Assembly (NCBI RefSeq): GCF_011516835.1
Contig: NZ_WOTB01000015.1
Coordinates: 56,825 to 120,824 of the forward strand
Direction: 5' to 3'
Origin: Acetobacter musti
GTDB taxonomy: Bacteria > Pseudomonadota > Alphaproteobacteria > Acetobacterales > Acetobacteraceae
DNA length: 64,000 nt
The notes beneath the pieces were generated by a model. The model was not told where the DNA came from. It did no database searches and saw only the letters and a list, made by a program, of their open reading frames with translations. Every line of letters starts with the position of its first letter. The first letter of the stretch is position 1. This document shows positions 46,656 to 55,695 of this stretch, piece after piece. A program made the translations under genes and the position numbers.

Positions 46656-46821
46656 TATTTTTCCCCTTCTTCTGACTGATCAATGAACGGGGGACGGTTT
46701 TGGTTGCATCGGTGCTGAAGAAAGATATCACGAAAAAGAGAGGTTTGCTGTAGTGTCAGAAGCGGATCGCGTCTCTTCGGGGAGACTTATCTGTCATGCA
46801 GTCTGACTTCGTTTTAAGTGT

Positions 46822-47415
46822 TTAGTCCCGGCCTCTGCTATCGCGGAGCGCGATAAGCGCGGAACGGGCCCTGGATACTCTAGCCTTCATTGTCCCAATC
46901 GCAATGCCACAGATTGACGCCGCTTCATCGTAGGACATTCCCTGGGCACCGACGAGCATCAGAGCTTCACGCAAAAGCGGGGGCAATTGCCATAACATAC
47001 GGTCCAGATCTGATAGCTGATAAGAATCGGCCCCTGAAGGAGAGCCGGTCGCCGCATCCGCGCCGTATTCATCCAGAACGGCCTGTTCCCGCCTGCGCCT
47101 GCGCATCTGCTCGTAGAACAGATTACGCAGAATGGTAAAAACCCAGGCCTTCAGATTTGTTTCCGGATCGAACTGTGCCCGCGCGGCGAGGGCACGCACA
47201 ACGGCTTCCTGAACGAGATCATCGGCCCGCGTCCGGTCGTGGCTGAGAAAGCGGGCAAAAGCGCGCAGTTCCGGCAACAGTTCGACAATTTTTTCGCGGA
47301 AAGGAAATGGTGCGTGGACCTTTCCTGTGTCCTGGTTATTACACGAGGCCCCCCTGCAACCGGCGTTCGTCGGAGCATTCAGAGGACCGGACCTTTTCTG
47401 ATCATGCTCTGCCAT
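46822..47415 (-). CDS. EcfG-type general stress sigma factor
   Basis: A 197-residue ECF sigma factor closest in pattern to EcfG: FREKIVELLPELRAFARFLS, TRADDLVQEAVVRALAARAQFDPETN, AWVFTILRNLFYEQMRRRRREQ, then LPPLLREALMLVGAQGMSYDEAASICGIAIGTMKARVSRARSALIAL. EcfG directs the general stress regulon at GGAAC-N16-17-GTT promoters. It is divergent from phyR with 54 bases between them. I saw no clear such promoter in that gap. Confidence 0.9.
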   Translation of the reverse strand: MAEHDQKRSGPLNAPTNAGCRGASCNNQDTGKVHAPFPFREKIVELLPELRAFARFLSHDRTRADDLVQEAVVRALAARAQFDPETNLKAWVFTILRNLFYEQMRRRRREQAVLDEYGADAATGSPSGADSYQLSDLDRMLWQLPPLLREALMLVGAQGMSYDEAASICGIAIGTMKARVSRARSALIALRDSRGRD

Positions 47416-47469
47416 GCAAGTTTAGTATCGCCTGTCATTTCGATTTCCGCCGCGTAAGGAAGATTTACA

Positions 47470-48207
47470 ATGCCCGATTCGCAACGAAGCGAACTGATCC
47501 GCGCCCTCCCATACGCGCGACGTTATGCACGGGCCCTTACCGGAAGCCAGCCGCATGGAGATCTCCTGGTTGCTGAAAGCCTTCGTGATCTTGCTGCGCG
47601 TCCGGCAGATACTCTTCCGGCCCGGCTCAGCCTGTATCGCGTGATTTCGCAAAAAGCAGCAAGTCTGAGCGACACGGGCCAGACGCGCGCGCTTACTCTG
47701 ACTCAACGGGAACTTCTTCTTCTTACCACACTTGAAGGCGTCTCTCCGTCACAGGCAGCCCGAATCCTTGAACTGACTCCCGAAGAGGCCGAGGCTCAGA
47801 TTTCTGCAGCCCATAAGACAATCCGCGCCGTCTCCCAGACATCGATTCTGATTATTGAAGACGAGCCGATCATCGCGATGGATATTGAAGATCTCGTCCT
47901 TCGGTGCGGTCACACGGTGGCGGGCGTCGCACATACGCAGGCTGAAGCCGTCGAACTCGCAAAACAGACGCATCCGGGCCTTATTCTCGCGGACATCAAT
48001 CTGGGCGAAGGCGGCAATGGAATGGATGCCGTTACCGAGATCATGCAGTCCATGACTGTCCCGGTCATCTTCGTCACAGCCTATCCGGAATGTCTTCTGA
48101 CCGGGAACACGGTCGAGCCTTCATTCGTGATCACGAAGCCTTTTGAACCAATGACACTCGCAACAGCGACTTATCAGGCCATAACAGGCGGAGTGCCTGT
48201 TCCATGA
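47470..48207 (+). CDS. phyR: Stress response regulator PhyR
   Basis: A 245-residue protein with an N-terminal sigma-factor-like domain (RSELIRALPYARRYARALTG...LTLTQRELLLLTTLEGVSPSQAARILELT) and a C-terminal receiver domain (SILIIEDEPIIAMDIEDLV, LADINLGEGGNGMDAV with the phospho-acceptor Asp, PVIFVTAYPE, ITKPFEPMTLA). Phosphorylated PhyR mimics a sigma factor and sequesters NepR, freeing EcfG. It is divergent from the sigma genes. Confidence 0.93.
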   Translation: MPDSQRSELIRALPYARRYARALTGSQPHGDLLVAESLRDLAARPADTLPARLSLYRVISQKAASLSDTGQTRALTLTQRELLLLTTLEGVSPSQAARILELTPEEAEAQISAAHKTIRAVSQTSILIIEDEPIIAMDIEDLVLRCGHTVAGVAHTQAEAVELAKQTHPGLILADINLGEGGNGMDAVTEIMQSMTVPVIFVTAYPECLLTGNTVEPSFVITKPFEPMTLATATYQAITGGVPVP

Positions 48208-48302
48208 CGCCGGGCAGAAATCCGGAGAACCGGCCGCAGAATTCAGGCAAAAACTCTTTGCCGTGCCTTGCATGAAGCGGCAGTTACCCGCACTTTCCCG
48301 TC

Positions 48303-50132
48303 ATGGCCGCACCTCCTCTTCTCCTGCTTCAGGATATCACTCTCACTCTCGGCGGTAAGCCGCTTCTGGATTCTACCGGTTTTTCCGTAGCCGCGGGCGA
48401 GCGGGTGTGCCTTGTCGGGCGCAATGGATCGGGGAAATCGACGCTTCTTCGCATTGCAGCCGGAGAAATCCTGCCTGATTCGGGAACCAGATTCCTGCAG
48501 CCTGGAGCGACTCTGCGCTACCTTCCGCAGGAGCCGGATCTTTCGGGCCATGAGTCTGCCCTCGATTATGTTATCGCCGGCCTCACCGATCCGTCGGCTG
48601 AGTGGCGAGCCAGCGCGATGCTTGATGCTCTCGGAATGAATCCCGATGACAATCCGGCTACCCTGTCAGGGGGAGAGGCGCGCCGGTGCGCACTGGCCCG
48701 TGTCCTTGCAGCTGAACCTGATATTCTTTTACTGGACGAACCCACCAATCACCTCGACATGCCGACCATCGAATGGCTGGAACGTGAACTTCTGTCTCTG
48801 CGGACAGCGATGGTGATTATCAGTCATGACAGACGATTGCTGGAGACATTGTCGCGCGGCGTCGTCTGGCTCGATCGTGGCACGACAAGACGTCTTGATC
48901 AGGGTTTTGACCGGTTTGAAACATGGCGGGAAGAGATTCTCGAACAGGAGGAGCGCGACGCTCACAAACTCGACCGGCAGATTGCCCGGGAAGAAGACTG
49001 GATGCGCTACGGGGTTACCGGACGCCGCAAACGCAACGTCCGGCGCGTAGCTGAACTGAGCGCCCTCCGGGCGGCTCGAAGGGAAGCCGTGCATCCGCAG
49101 GGCACCGTGTCCCTGACAGCCCAGACAACAGGAATATCCGGAAAGCTGGTTTCAGTGGCCGCTCAGCTCTCTAAATCCTGGGGCGACAGGCCGATCGTGA
49201 AAGATCTGGATCTTCGCATACTGCGTGGAGACCGGATGGGTGTTGTCGGCGCCAATGGCGCAGGAAAAACCACCCTCCTGCGGCTGCTGACCGGAATCGA
49301 TACGCCCGACAGTGGCACGGTTACGCTCGGGCCATCCGTTGCCATGGTCACGCTCGATCAGCAACGCCGCAGTCTCGATCCGGAAAAGACGCTCGCTGAT
49401 ACACTGACGGGTGGCGGTGGCGACATGGTGCAGGTCGGGGATGAGAAGCGCCATGTCATTGGCTACATGAAGGACTTCCTTTTTCGTCCTGAGCAGGCCC
49501 GCACCCCGGTCGGGCGACTTTCGGGCGGAGAGCGGGGGCGGCTCATGCTGGCCTGTGCGCTTGCGCGACCGTCTAATCTGCTCGTTCTTGACGAACCGAC
49601 TAACGACCTTGATCTTGAAACGCTTGATCTGCTGCAGGAAATGCTGGCGTCTTACGACGGCACAGTTCTGATCGTCAGTCACGACCGTGACTTTCTTGAC
49701 CGTGTCGCGACTTCCGTCCTCGCGGCGACCGGCGGCGGCATCTGGACAGAATATGCCGGGGGTTACAGCGATATGCTTGCCCAGCGCGGCGGTGCAGCGC
49801 TGGATGAACGACGCGGCTCGGAAAAGTCGACATCCCTGCCGGAAGAGACAGTTCCTGCAACGACCGTTGCCGTACCAAAGACTTCCGGAGCACGCAAATT
49901 ATCGTACAAGGACCAGCATGCTCTCGATAAACTACCAGGCCGGATCGCCGGTCTGGAGTCAGAAATTGTTACGCTGCGAAAAAAAATAACCGACCCTGAC
50001 CTTTATACGCGCGATCCGAAAGCCTTCGCCCGTTACACGGAAGCACTTGACGTGGCTGAACGCGCTCTGACGGCCGCTGAAGAGCAGTGGCTGGAACTTG
50101 AGGTTAGACGCGAGACGCTTGGAGCCGGGTAA
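48303..50132 (+). CDS. ABC-F ATPase (Uup-like translation/recombination factor)
   Basis: A 609-residue protein with two ABC domains and no membrane part: LVGRNGSGKSTLLRIAAG and LSGGEARRCALARVLAAEPDILLLDEPTNHLD in the first, VVGANGAGKTTLLRLLTG and LSGGERGRLMLACAL with VLDEPTNDLD in the second, plus a C-terminal coiled-coil-like tail (KLPGRIAGLESEIVTLRKKI...LTAAEEQWLELEVRRETL). This layout is that of Uup. It acts on ribosomes or in DNA metabolism. It follows phyR with 95 bases between and is followed by a gene-free stretch. Confidence 0.88.
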   Translation: MAAPPLLLLQDITLTLGGKPLLDSTGFSVAAGERVCLVGRNGSGKSTLLRIAAGEILPDSGTRFLQPGATLRYLPQEPDLSGHESALDYVIAGLTDPSAEWRASAMLDALGMNPDDNPATLSGGEARRCALARVLAAEPDILLLDEPTNHLDMPTIEWLERELLSLRTAMVIISHDRRLLETLSRGVVWLDRGTTRRLDQGFDRFETWREEILEQEERDAHKLDRQIAREEDWMRYGVTGRRKRNVRRVAELSALRAARREAVHPQGTVSLTAQTTGISGKLVSVAAQLSKSWGDRPIVKDLDLRILRGDRMGVVGANGAGKTTLLRLLTGIDTPDSGTVTLGPSVAMVTLDQQRRSLDPEKTLADTLTGGGGDMVQVGDEKRHVIGYMKDFLFRPEQARTPVGRLSGGERGRLMLACALARPSNLLVLDEPTNDLDLETLDLLQEMLASYDGTVLIVSHDRDFLDRVATSVLAATGGGIWTEYAGGYSDMLAQRGGAALDERRGSEKSTSLPEETVPATTVAVPKTSGARKLSYKDQHALDKLPGRIAGLESEIVTLRKKITDPDLYTRDPKAFARYTEALDVAERALTAAEEQWLELEVRRETLGAG

Positions 50133-50657
50133 AATCAGCTATCCGGCTGATTGCCTGTTTCAGATATCCCATATCGTGGGGCAAGGTATTATATCGAGCG
50201 CAATACCGCCATTTTATCGGATATGCTCGTATATACAGGGACCCGGCACACCTCCGCCGACAAGGAATGCCGCCCTCCTTGAAGGGTAGCCAGATGTCAT
50301 CTGAGAGGGCGATGGTATCTATGCTCGTCAGTATATGGTCTTGACGATCTCAATGACCTCTGTGGGACACAGACAGATATTGACGATTCTGTTCCGGCTC
50401 CTGCTACCGATATCGTCCGTTCTCTCGCTCAGACTCCACTCCGCACTTCGGTAACTGGGGTAACAGAATAACAACGCCAGCAGGCATCTTCACTGCCAAA
50501 CTGAGCATCAACCCCGGAAACAATAACGGGCGGCTACCGGTAAAGCATTTTACCGGTAGCCGCCCGTGAATATTGCAGGAAATACCGATCAGCTCGCAAC
50601 GAAACCTGGTTGTGCAGGTCTGACTAAACGAGCTGATAATGGTGGATGAAAGACCTT
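50133..50657. other. Gene-free region between the ABC-F gene and htpG
   Basis: A stretch of 525 bases without a supportable gene. A frame from about 50290 to 50470 reads without stop and ends in stop codon TAA, but it has no start codon or recognisable protein. The feature that stands out is the 42-base perfect hairpin at 50526-50567 (listed separately). No tRNA or known small RNA is evident. Confidence 0.6.
50526..50567. terminator. Long perfect hairpin, probably htpG terminator
   Basis: A 19 bp perfect inverted repeat (arms at 50526-50544 and 50549-50567) around a 4-base loop GCAT, GC-rich at the base. It lies 91 bases beyond the htpG stop (minus strand) and 394 beyond the ABC-F gene. In the minus direction it is followed by TATTGTTT, weakly U-rich, so it is probably a terminator for htpG; its length is unusual. 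Confidence 0.5.
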
Positions 50658-52574
50658 TTATTCAGTTTTTGCAGCGTCAGCGAGCAATCCTGTCAGACGC
50701 CGCGCGAACAGTGCGGGATCTTTCGGCGTTTCCCCGTCCTGAATACGGGCGACGTCAAGCAGAACACTTGCCAGATCGGCAAGAGCCGGGCTTTTCTCCG
50801 CAGCTTTTCGCGCCAGTTCCCGCACGAGAGCGTTGCGGGGATTCAGTTCCAGTATCGGTGCTGTTTCCGGCACTTTCTGGCCACTGCGGCGCATCAGTTT
50901 CACCATCTGGAGATCCATTCCGTGTTCCGGGGCAGCCAGAACAACGGCGCTGGAGACAAGCCGGTCGGTTCCGCGAATGTCCGAAACTTCATTTCCCAGC
51001 GCGTCCTTCAATGCGGGGATCAGAATCTCCAGATCAGCCGCATCGCCTTCTGATGCTTCTCCCTCGACCGGGAATTTTTCCAGATCTGCGTGACCCTGTG
51101 TCACGCTCTTCAGCGTCTTGCCCTCGAAGCTGGTCAGACGATCCGGCCAGAACGAGTCAACAGGCTCGGAAAGAAGCAGGACCTCAATTCCGCGCGCACG
51201 GAATCCTTCCAGTTGCGGAGAGTTGGCCAGTGCCTCTTCATTATCACCTGTCAGGTAATAGATCGCTTCCTGCTCTGGTTTCGCCCGGGCAATGTAATCA
51301 GCCAGCGTAGTCCAGGACGCCACCGTATTCTCCGACGCATCGGCGGCAGGCGCGGCACTCGAACGAAAACGGGCGAGCCCGGCCAGTTCGGTACGATGCT
51401 CCGCGTCCTCCCAGATTCCCTCCTTGATAATCGAACCAAAATTCTCCCAGAATTTCAGGAACGATTCAGAATCAGCCGAACGTGTCTTTAACTCGTTCAG
51501 CACCCTGCCTGTCACAGCCTTTCGGATACGGGCCAGAACCGGCGTAGACTGCAGCATCTCGCGCGAGACGTTCAGCGGCAGATCTTCCGTGTCCACCACG
51601 CCCTGCACGAAACGCAGCCAGGCCGGAAGCAACATGGCGTCGTCCGTAATAAACATACGCCGGACGTGAAGCCGGATTTTGCTTTCCCGGGACTGCTCAC
51701 CAAATTCGAACGGACGAGATCCGGGGATGAAAAGCAATGCGCTGAATTCGATCGTACCTTCGGCGTGCCAGTGAAGAGTCGCCCATGGCGTGTCGAAATT
51801 ATGCGTAATATGCCGATAAAAATCGTTGATCTGTTCGTCAGTGACTTCGCTCTTTGGCTTCCGCCACAGAGCTGTGCCTTCATTGGCCGGACTCTCACCA
51901 TCCTCTTTCAGGATAGTGACCGGCCATGAGATATGATCCGCCCACTTACGGATAATTTCCTGCAACCGCCATGGTTCAAGGAACTCATCCGAGTCTTCTT
52001 TGATATGCAGAGTGATATCCGTACCAGCTTTATCCCGTGTGGCAGGCTCAATCGTGTAGGCACCCTTGCCATCAGACGTCCAGCGCCAGGCTTCGTCCGA
52101 TCCGGCGCGGCGAGACACAACTTCCACCCGGTCAGCGACCATGAACGCGGCATAAAAACCGACACCGAACTGACCGATCAGATTTGGTTTATCTTCCGGT
52201 CTGGCCGCTTCCAGCTCCTTGCCGAAAGCGCGGGTTCCGGACCGGGCGATTGTGCCCAGATTGCTGACCAGTTCTTCCCGACTCATACCGGACCCGTCGT
52301 CGGAAATTGTCAGCAACCGGGCGTCCTTATCGGGATTGATCCGGATTTTCGCATCATCGGGTAGTGCGCGGGCTCCATCAGTCAGCGCTTCAAACCGACG
52401 CTTATCCGTTGCATCCGCCGCATTCGCGACCAGTTCACGAAGAAAAATCTCGCGTTCTGAATAAAGTGAGTGAACGACAAGATCGAGAAGGCGCCCGACT
52501 TCAGCGCTGAATTCATGCTGCTCGGCGCCAGCCTGCGCGGTGGACGATGGGTTCCCGGTCTCCTGCCCAGTCAT
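50658..52574 (-). CDS. htpG: Molecular chaperone HtpG (Hsp90)
   Basis: A 638-residue Hsp90: N-terminal ATPase blocks [46 protein letters not shown] and [15 protein letters not shown]; then middle and C-terminal domains including the [12 protein letters not shown] segment. It is a cytoplasmic ATP-dependent chaperone. The candidate promoter 70-100 bases upstream (TTGAAA...CATAAT, see entry) is consistent with heat-shock expression but does not prove it. Confidence 0.96.
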   Translation of the reverse strand: MTGQETGNPSSTAQAGAEQHEFSAEVGRLLDLVVHSLYSEREIFLRELVANAADATDKRRFEALTDGARALPDDAKIRINPDKDARLLTISDDGSGMSREELVSNLGTIARSGTRAFGKELEAARPEDKPNLIGQFGVGFYAAFMVADRVEVVSRRAGSDEAWRWTSDGKGAYTIEPATRDKAGTDITLHIKEDSDEFLEPWRLQEIIRKWADHISWPVTILKEDGESPANEGTALWRKPKSEVTDEQINDFYRHITHNFDTPWATLHWHAEGTIEFSALLFIPGSRPFEFGEQSRESKIRLHVRRMFITDDAMLLPAWLRFVQGVVDTEDLPLNVSREMLQSTPVLARIRKAVTGRVLNELKTRSADSESFLKFWENFGSIIKEGIWEDAEHRTELAGLARFRSSAAPAADASENTVASWTTLADYIARAKPEQEAIYYLTGDNEEALANSPQLEGFRARGIEVLLLSEPVDSFWPDRLTSFEGKTLKSVTQGHADLEKFPVEGEASEGDAADLEILIPALKDALGNEVSDIRGTDRLVSSAVVLAAPEHGMDLQMVKLMRRSGQKVPETAPILELNPRNALVRELARKAAEKSPALADLASVLLDVARIQDGETPKDPALFARRLTGLLADAAKTE

Positions 52575-52644
52575 TTAAATAATATCCTTCTGTTTCAACT
52601 TTTGAATATCCTGAGCCGCCCCGACAGGGCAGCAATTACGTGGC

Positions 52645-52675
52645 ATTATGTGTGGTGGATAAGCTCTCTTTTCAA
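52645..52675 (-). promoter_or_regulatory. Candidate htpG promoter
   Basis: In the minus direction TTGAAA (52675-52670) and CATAAT (52650-52645), spacing 19 bases, 70-100 bases before the htpG start. The spacing is slightly long for sigma-70 and not clearly of the sigma-32 type. Confidence 0.3.
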
Positions 52676-52812
52676 CCACATACGCGCATTCTCCCCCGCG
52701 CGGCCACACATTCAGAGCACCGGGCAGACTGAAAAGCGATTTAATTGTATTGGATAAGGCGACCGCGTAAGCCGGACGCACGATTCTGCGGCGCTGATCA
52801 CCTGCAGATATT

Positions 52813-52847
52813 TTGGTGCGGACAGGTCTTTATCCCCTCCGCACCAA
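52813..52847 (-). terminator. Hairpin after the aldehyde dehydrogenase operon
   Basis: Perfect 10 bp inverted repeat TTGGTGCGGA / TCCGCACCAA with a 15-base loop, 9 bases beyond the stop of the molybdopterin subunit gene. No U run follows in the minus direction, so it may be a 3'-end stability or factor-dependent terminator. Confidence 0.45.
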
Positions 52848-52855
52848 CTTTGTCC

Positions 52856-55183
52856 TCAGACGGAGCTTTTTTCTTTCAGTGCAGCAAGCACGTCTTCCGG
52901 CCGGACCGGCTGATGCCGCATGCGGACTCCCACCGCATTGAAGATCGCATTTCCAATCGCCGCACCGATGGTCGTTACCCCCGGTTCGCCAAGCCCCATT
53001 GGCTTTTCCGTACTTTCGACGAACTCAATATCCATCTCAGGCACGTCCGCAATCCTGAGAGGCGTGTAAGTATCAAGGTTACGATCCTTACAAACCCCGT
53101 CAACGATCTCACTGCCCTCGCACAGCGCCATGCTGAGCCCCCAGAGTGCACCGCCTTCCGTCTGCGCCATGGCACCATCGGGGTCAACAACCGTTCCCGC
53201 GTCAAGTACGAGCCAGATTTTCTCGCACGTGACCACGCCGGTTGCACGATCCACCCGCACACGGACGGCGCCGGCCGTCCATGTTGGCATGCCCCGTTCC
53301 TGACCGAAGGTTGTGGCAATGCCGAGGCCGGTATCCTTCGGCAGAGCTTTCCCCCACTCTGCCTTCTCAGACAGACGCTTCAGCACGGCGGCCTGCCGCA
53401 AAGCGCCACCGGTCGAATCCGGGGCCTCTCCCTTATTCCGACCGTCCTGACCATTCCCATTCAGCATGGAGAGACGGAGTTCGACCGGGTCTTTGCCCAG
53501 TTCATGCGCCACCTCATCCCAGAACTGCTCGGCGGCCCAGGGCGTCCAGCCTGAACTGACCGAGCGAAGCCAGCCTGGCCGGAACGTCGCATTGGCCAGA
53601 TCATTACTCAGCGCCCGCACCCGGACAGGACCGCAATCATACCAGTGATCAGCTCCGGCGATCGCGAACTGGTCGTAAGGTTTTCCGTCAACGCCCTTCT
53701 GCATGAAGGCCGCCGCCATAACCTCCGTCGGCCAGCCGGCCGCAGCATGATGCTGCATTCCTGTGAGAGTGTTCTTCTCGTCTAGAGCGAGCCGGACCGT
53801 CTGCACGGAAGGCGAGCGGATTGAGTCGAACATCATATCGTCTGAACGGGTCAGGATGAGTTTAACCGGTTTGCCGCCGATTGCCTTGGATGTCAGCGCC
53901 GCCGGAACGACATAGTCACCATTCAGGCGCCGTCCGAAACCGCCCCCCAGAAGATAGCTCATCATCTTCACTCTGGCTTCCGGCACGGCGAGGGCTTTCG
54001 CAATCACAGGCAGGAACAGACTTTGCCACTGATTGCCGCAATGCATCTCCCAGATGCCATCTTTCAGCATGGCGATCGCGTTGGTCGGCTCAAGCTGGTA
54101 ATGCATGACAGAGGCACATGTGTATTCGCGCTCAATGACGCGATGGGCCTTCCTGAACGCGTCATCAACGCCGCGATCATCAAACACCATTGTGCCGCCC
54201 TCGCGGCTGGCAATCTGCTGGCGTCCGTGGTCGAGAATGTCCTTTTCCGTGACATGCGCCGTCTTACCCGGCGTCCATTCGACTTTCAGCAGATCGGTGG
54301 CGCGGATCGCAGCCGGATAAGACGATGCAAGAACAACGACCCAGCCTGGCACCGTGCCGGAAGGATCGTCGAGCACGACATATCGCAGATAGCCGCGGAC
54401 TTTTTTCGCCGCGCTGTCATCGACTGAAATGACTTTCGAGCCGTAACGGGTCGGTGGCATTTTCGGCCGGCCGTAAACCATACCCTCTATTTTCGCATCG
54501 ATCCCGTAAATCGCGGTCCCGTTCGTCTTCGACGGAATATCGAGAGCTTTGACTTCCTTCCCCACAAGACGCCGCTCAGAAGCCGGCTTGAGCGGCAGCG
54601 CCTTCATCTGTTCCGGGGTGAAGTTGCGGGTGGGTTTTGCCTTCGCCACGATGTCGCCAAACGAAACCGAGTGTGTTCCGTCCGACACGTTTCCGTTTCG
54701 CGCCGTACATTTCTCGGCACTCGTACCCAGCAGCCTCGCGCCTTCCTCGACGAGGACCGTCCGCGCGGCGGCACCTGCCTGCCGGAAGACGTCCCACGTC
54801 ATCCATACGGACCAGGAACCACCCGTGACCATCAGACCCCATTTCGGGTCCGTGTCGACATAGGTGATCTTCACCTTGTCCCAGTCCGCTTCCATTTCAT
54901 CGGCAATAATCCGTGCCAGTGCGGTGCCAATATGCTGACCCATTTCCGCGCGGATAATATTAACGTTCACCACGCCATCAGGCGCTACTGAGCACCAGAT
55001 TGTCGGCTCGAACTCTTCAGGAGGAAGCGGCGCTCCCATGGGATAGAGCTGCGATGCCCTTGTCTCGCGCGCGAAACCAAACAGCAAAGCGCTGCCGGCT
55101 GCGGCGGAGAGAAAGCCCCTGCGGGACAGACCACGCCCGGCGGCACGATCCTGCTCGGCGGCAATGCGTTCGAGCCTACCCAT
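52856..55183 (-). CDS. Membrane-bound aldehyde dehydrogenase-type, molybdopterin subunit
   Basis: A 775-residue xanthine-oxidase-family large subunit with a twin-arginine signal (SRRGFLSAAAGSALLFG) for export of the folded protein. The catalytic Glu is in GLGEPGVTTIGAAIGNAIF. Other family blocks: GGGFGRRLNGDYVVPAAL, and the FRPGWLRSVS region. In acetic acid bacteria such subunits oxidise aldehydes (or isoquinoline-like compounds) in the periplasm, passing electrons to the 2Fe-2S and cytochrome subunits. The start overlaps the stop of the 2Fe-2S gene by 8 bases. Substrate assignment is by family and context. Confidence 0.88.
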   Translation of the reverse strand: MGRLERIAAEQDRAAGRGLSRRGFLSAAAGSALLFGFARETRASQLYPMGAPLPPEEFEPTIWCSVAPDGVVNVNIIRAEMGQHIGTALARIIADEMEADWDKVKITYVDTDPKWGLMVTGGSWSVWMTWDVFRQAGAAARTVLVEEGARLLGTSAEKCTARNGNVSDGTHSVSFGDIVAKAKPTRNFTPEQMKALPLKPASERRLVGKEVKALDIPSKTNGTAIYGIDAKIEGMVYGRPKMPPTRYGSKVISVDDSAAKKVRGYLRYVVLDDPSGTVPGWVVVLASSYPAAIRATDLLKVEWTPGKTAHVTEKDILDHGRQQIASREGGTMVFDDRGVDDAFRKAHRVIEREYTCASVMHYQLEPTNAIAMLKDGIWEMHCGNQWQSLFLPVIAKALAVPEARVKMMSYLLGGGFGRRLNGDYVVPAALTSKAIGGKPVKLILTRSDDMMFDSIRSPSVQTVRLALDEKNTLTGMQHHAAAGWPTEVMAAAFMQKGVDGKPYDQFAIAGADHWYDCGPVRVRALSNDLANATFRPGWLRSVSSGWTPWAAEQFWDEVAHELGKDPVELRLSMLNGNGQDGRNKGEAPDSTGGALRQAAVLKRLSEKAEWGKALPKDTGLGIATTFGQERGMPTWTAGAVRVRVDRATGVVTCEKIWLVLDAGTVVDPDGAMAQTEGGALWGLSMALCEGSEIVDGVCKDRNLDTYTPLRIADVPEMDIEFVESTEKPMGLGEPGVTTIGAAIGNAIFNAVGVRMRHQPVRPEDVLAALKEKSSV

Positions 55184-55661
55184 TGGACGTCTCCCCGGAA
55201 TTCTTCGACTGCATCACGGCTGCAGCCTGTTTGATGGCTTTACGAATACGGATGTAAGTCATGCAGCGACACAGACTGCCGCCCATGACACCGTCGATCT
55301 CCTCATCGGTCGGAGACGGATAGTCCGTCAGCAGGCTTGCTGCCTGCATGATCTGACCAGACTGGCAGTAGCCACATTGCGGGACCTGAATATCGCGCCA
55401 GGCTTCCTGCACCGGATGGCTCCCGGCAGGGTCCAGACCTTCGATCGTGGTCACTTCCGCTCCCTCGATCGCCGAAACCGGCGTAATACAGGATCGGGTC
55501 GCTCGTCCCCCGACATGCACCGTGCACGCGCCGCACTGTCCGACACCGCAGCCAAACTTAGTGCCGGTCAGCCCCAGATCGTCACGCAGAGCCCAGAGAA
55601 GCGGTGTATCTTCCGGCACGTCGAGCGATACGTCACGGCCATTGAGTTTGAATTTGATCAT
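55176..55661 (-). CDS. Aldehyde dehydrogenase-type 2Fe-2S subunit
   Basis: A 161-residue protein with two 2Fe-2S clusters: FGCGVGQCGACTVHVGG (plant-type ferredoxin part) and CGYCQSGQIMQAASLL with CRCMTYIRIRKAI. Start MIKFKLNGRDVSLDVPED; the upstream frame extension to 55826 overlaps the cytochrome gene and is rejected. It carries electrons from the molybdopterin subunit to the cytochrome c. It has no signal peptide of its own and is probably exported together with its Tat partner. Confidence 0.93.
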   Translation of the reverse strand: MIKFKLNGRDVSLDVPEDTPLLWALRDDLGLTGTKFGCGVGQCGACTVHVGGRATRSCITPVSAIEGAEVTTIEGLDPAGSHPVQEAWRDIQVPQCGYCQSGQIMQAASLLTDYPSPTDEEIDGVMGGSLCRCMTYIRIRKAIKQAAAVMQSKNSGETSNG

Positions 55662-55695
55662 AATACGGCTCCGTGATCCCAACTCATGGCGAGAC

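Noticed and set aside
46656..46821. Possible EcfG promoter (GCAAC ... CGTT) upstream of the second sigma factor gene
   Set aside because: The GCAAC and CGTT elements are only about 13 bases apart, while EcfG promoters need about 16-17, and the first element has a mismatch.
50290..50470. Stop-free frame (reading DDLNDLCGTQTDIDD...) in the ABC-F to htpG gap, considered as a gene remnant
   Set aside because: No start codon, no recognisable family, and about 60 codons without stop can occur by chance.
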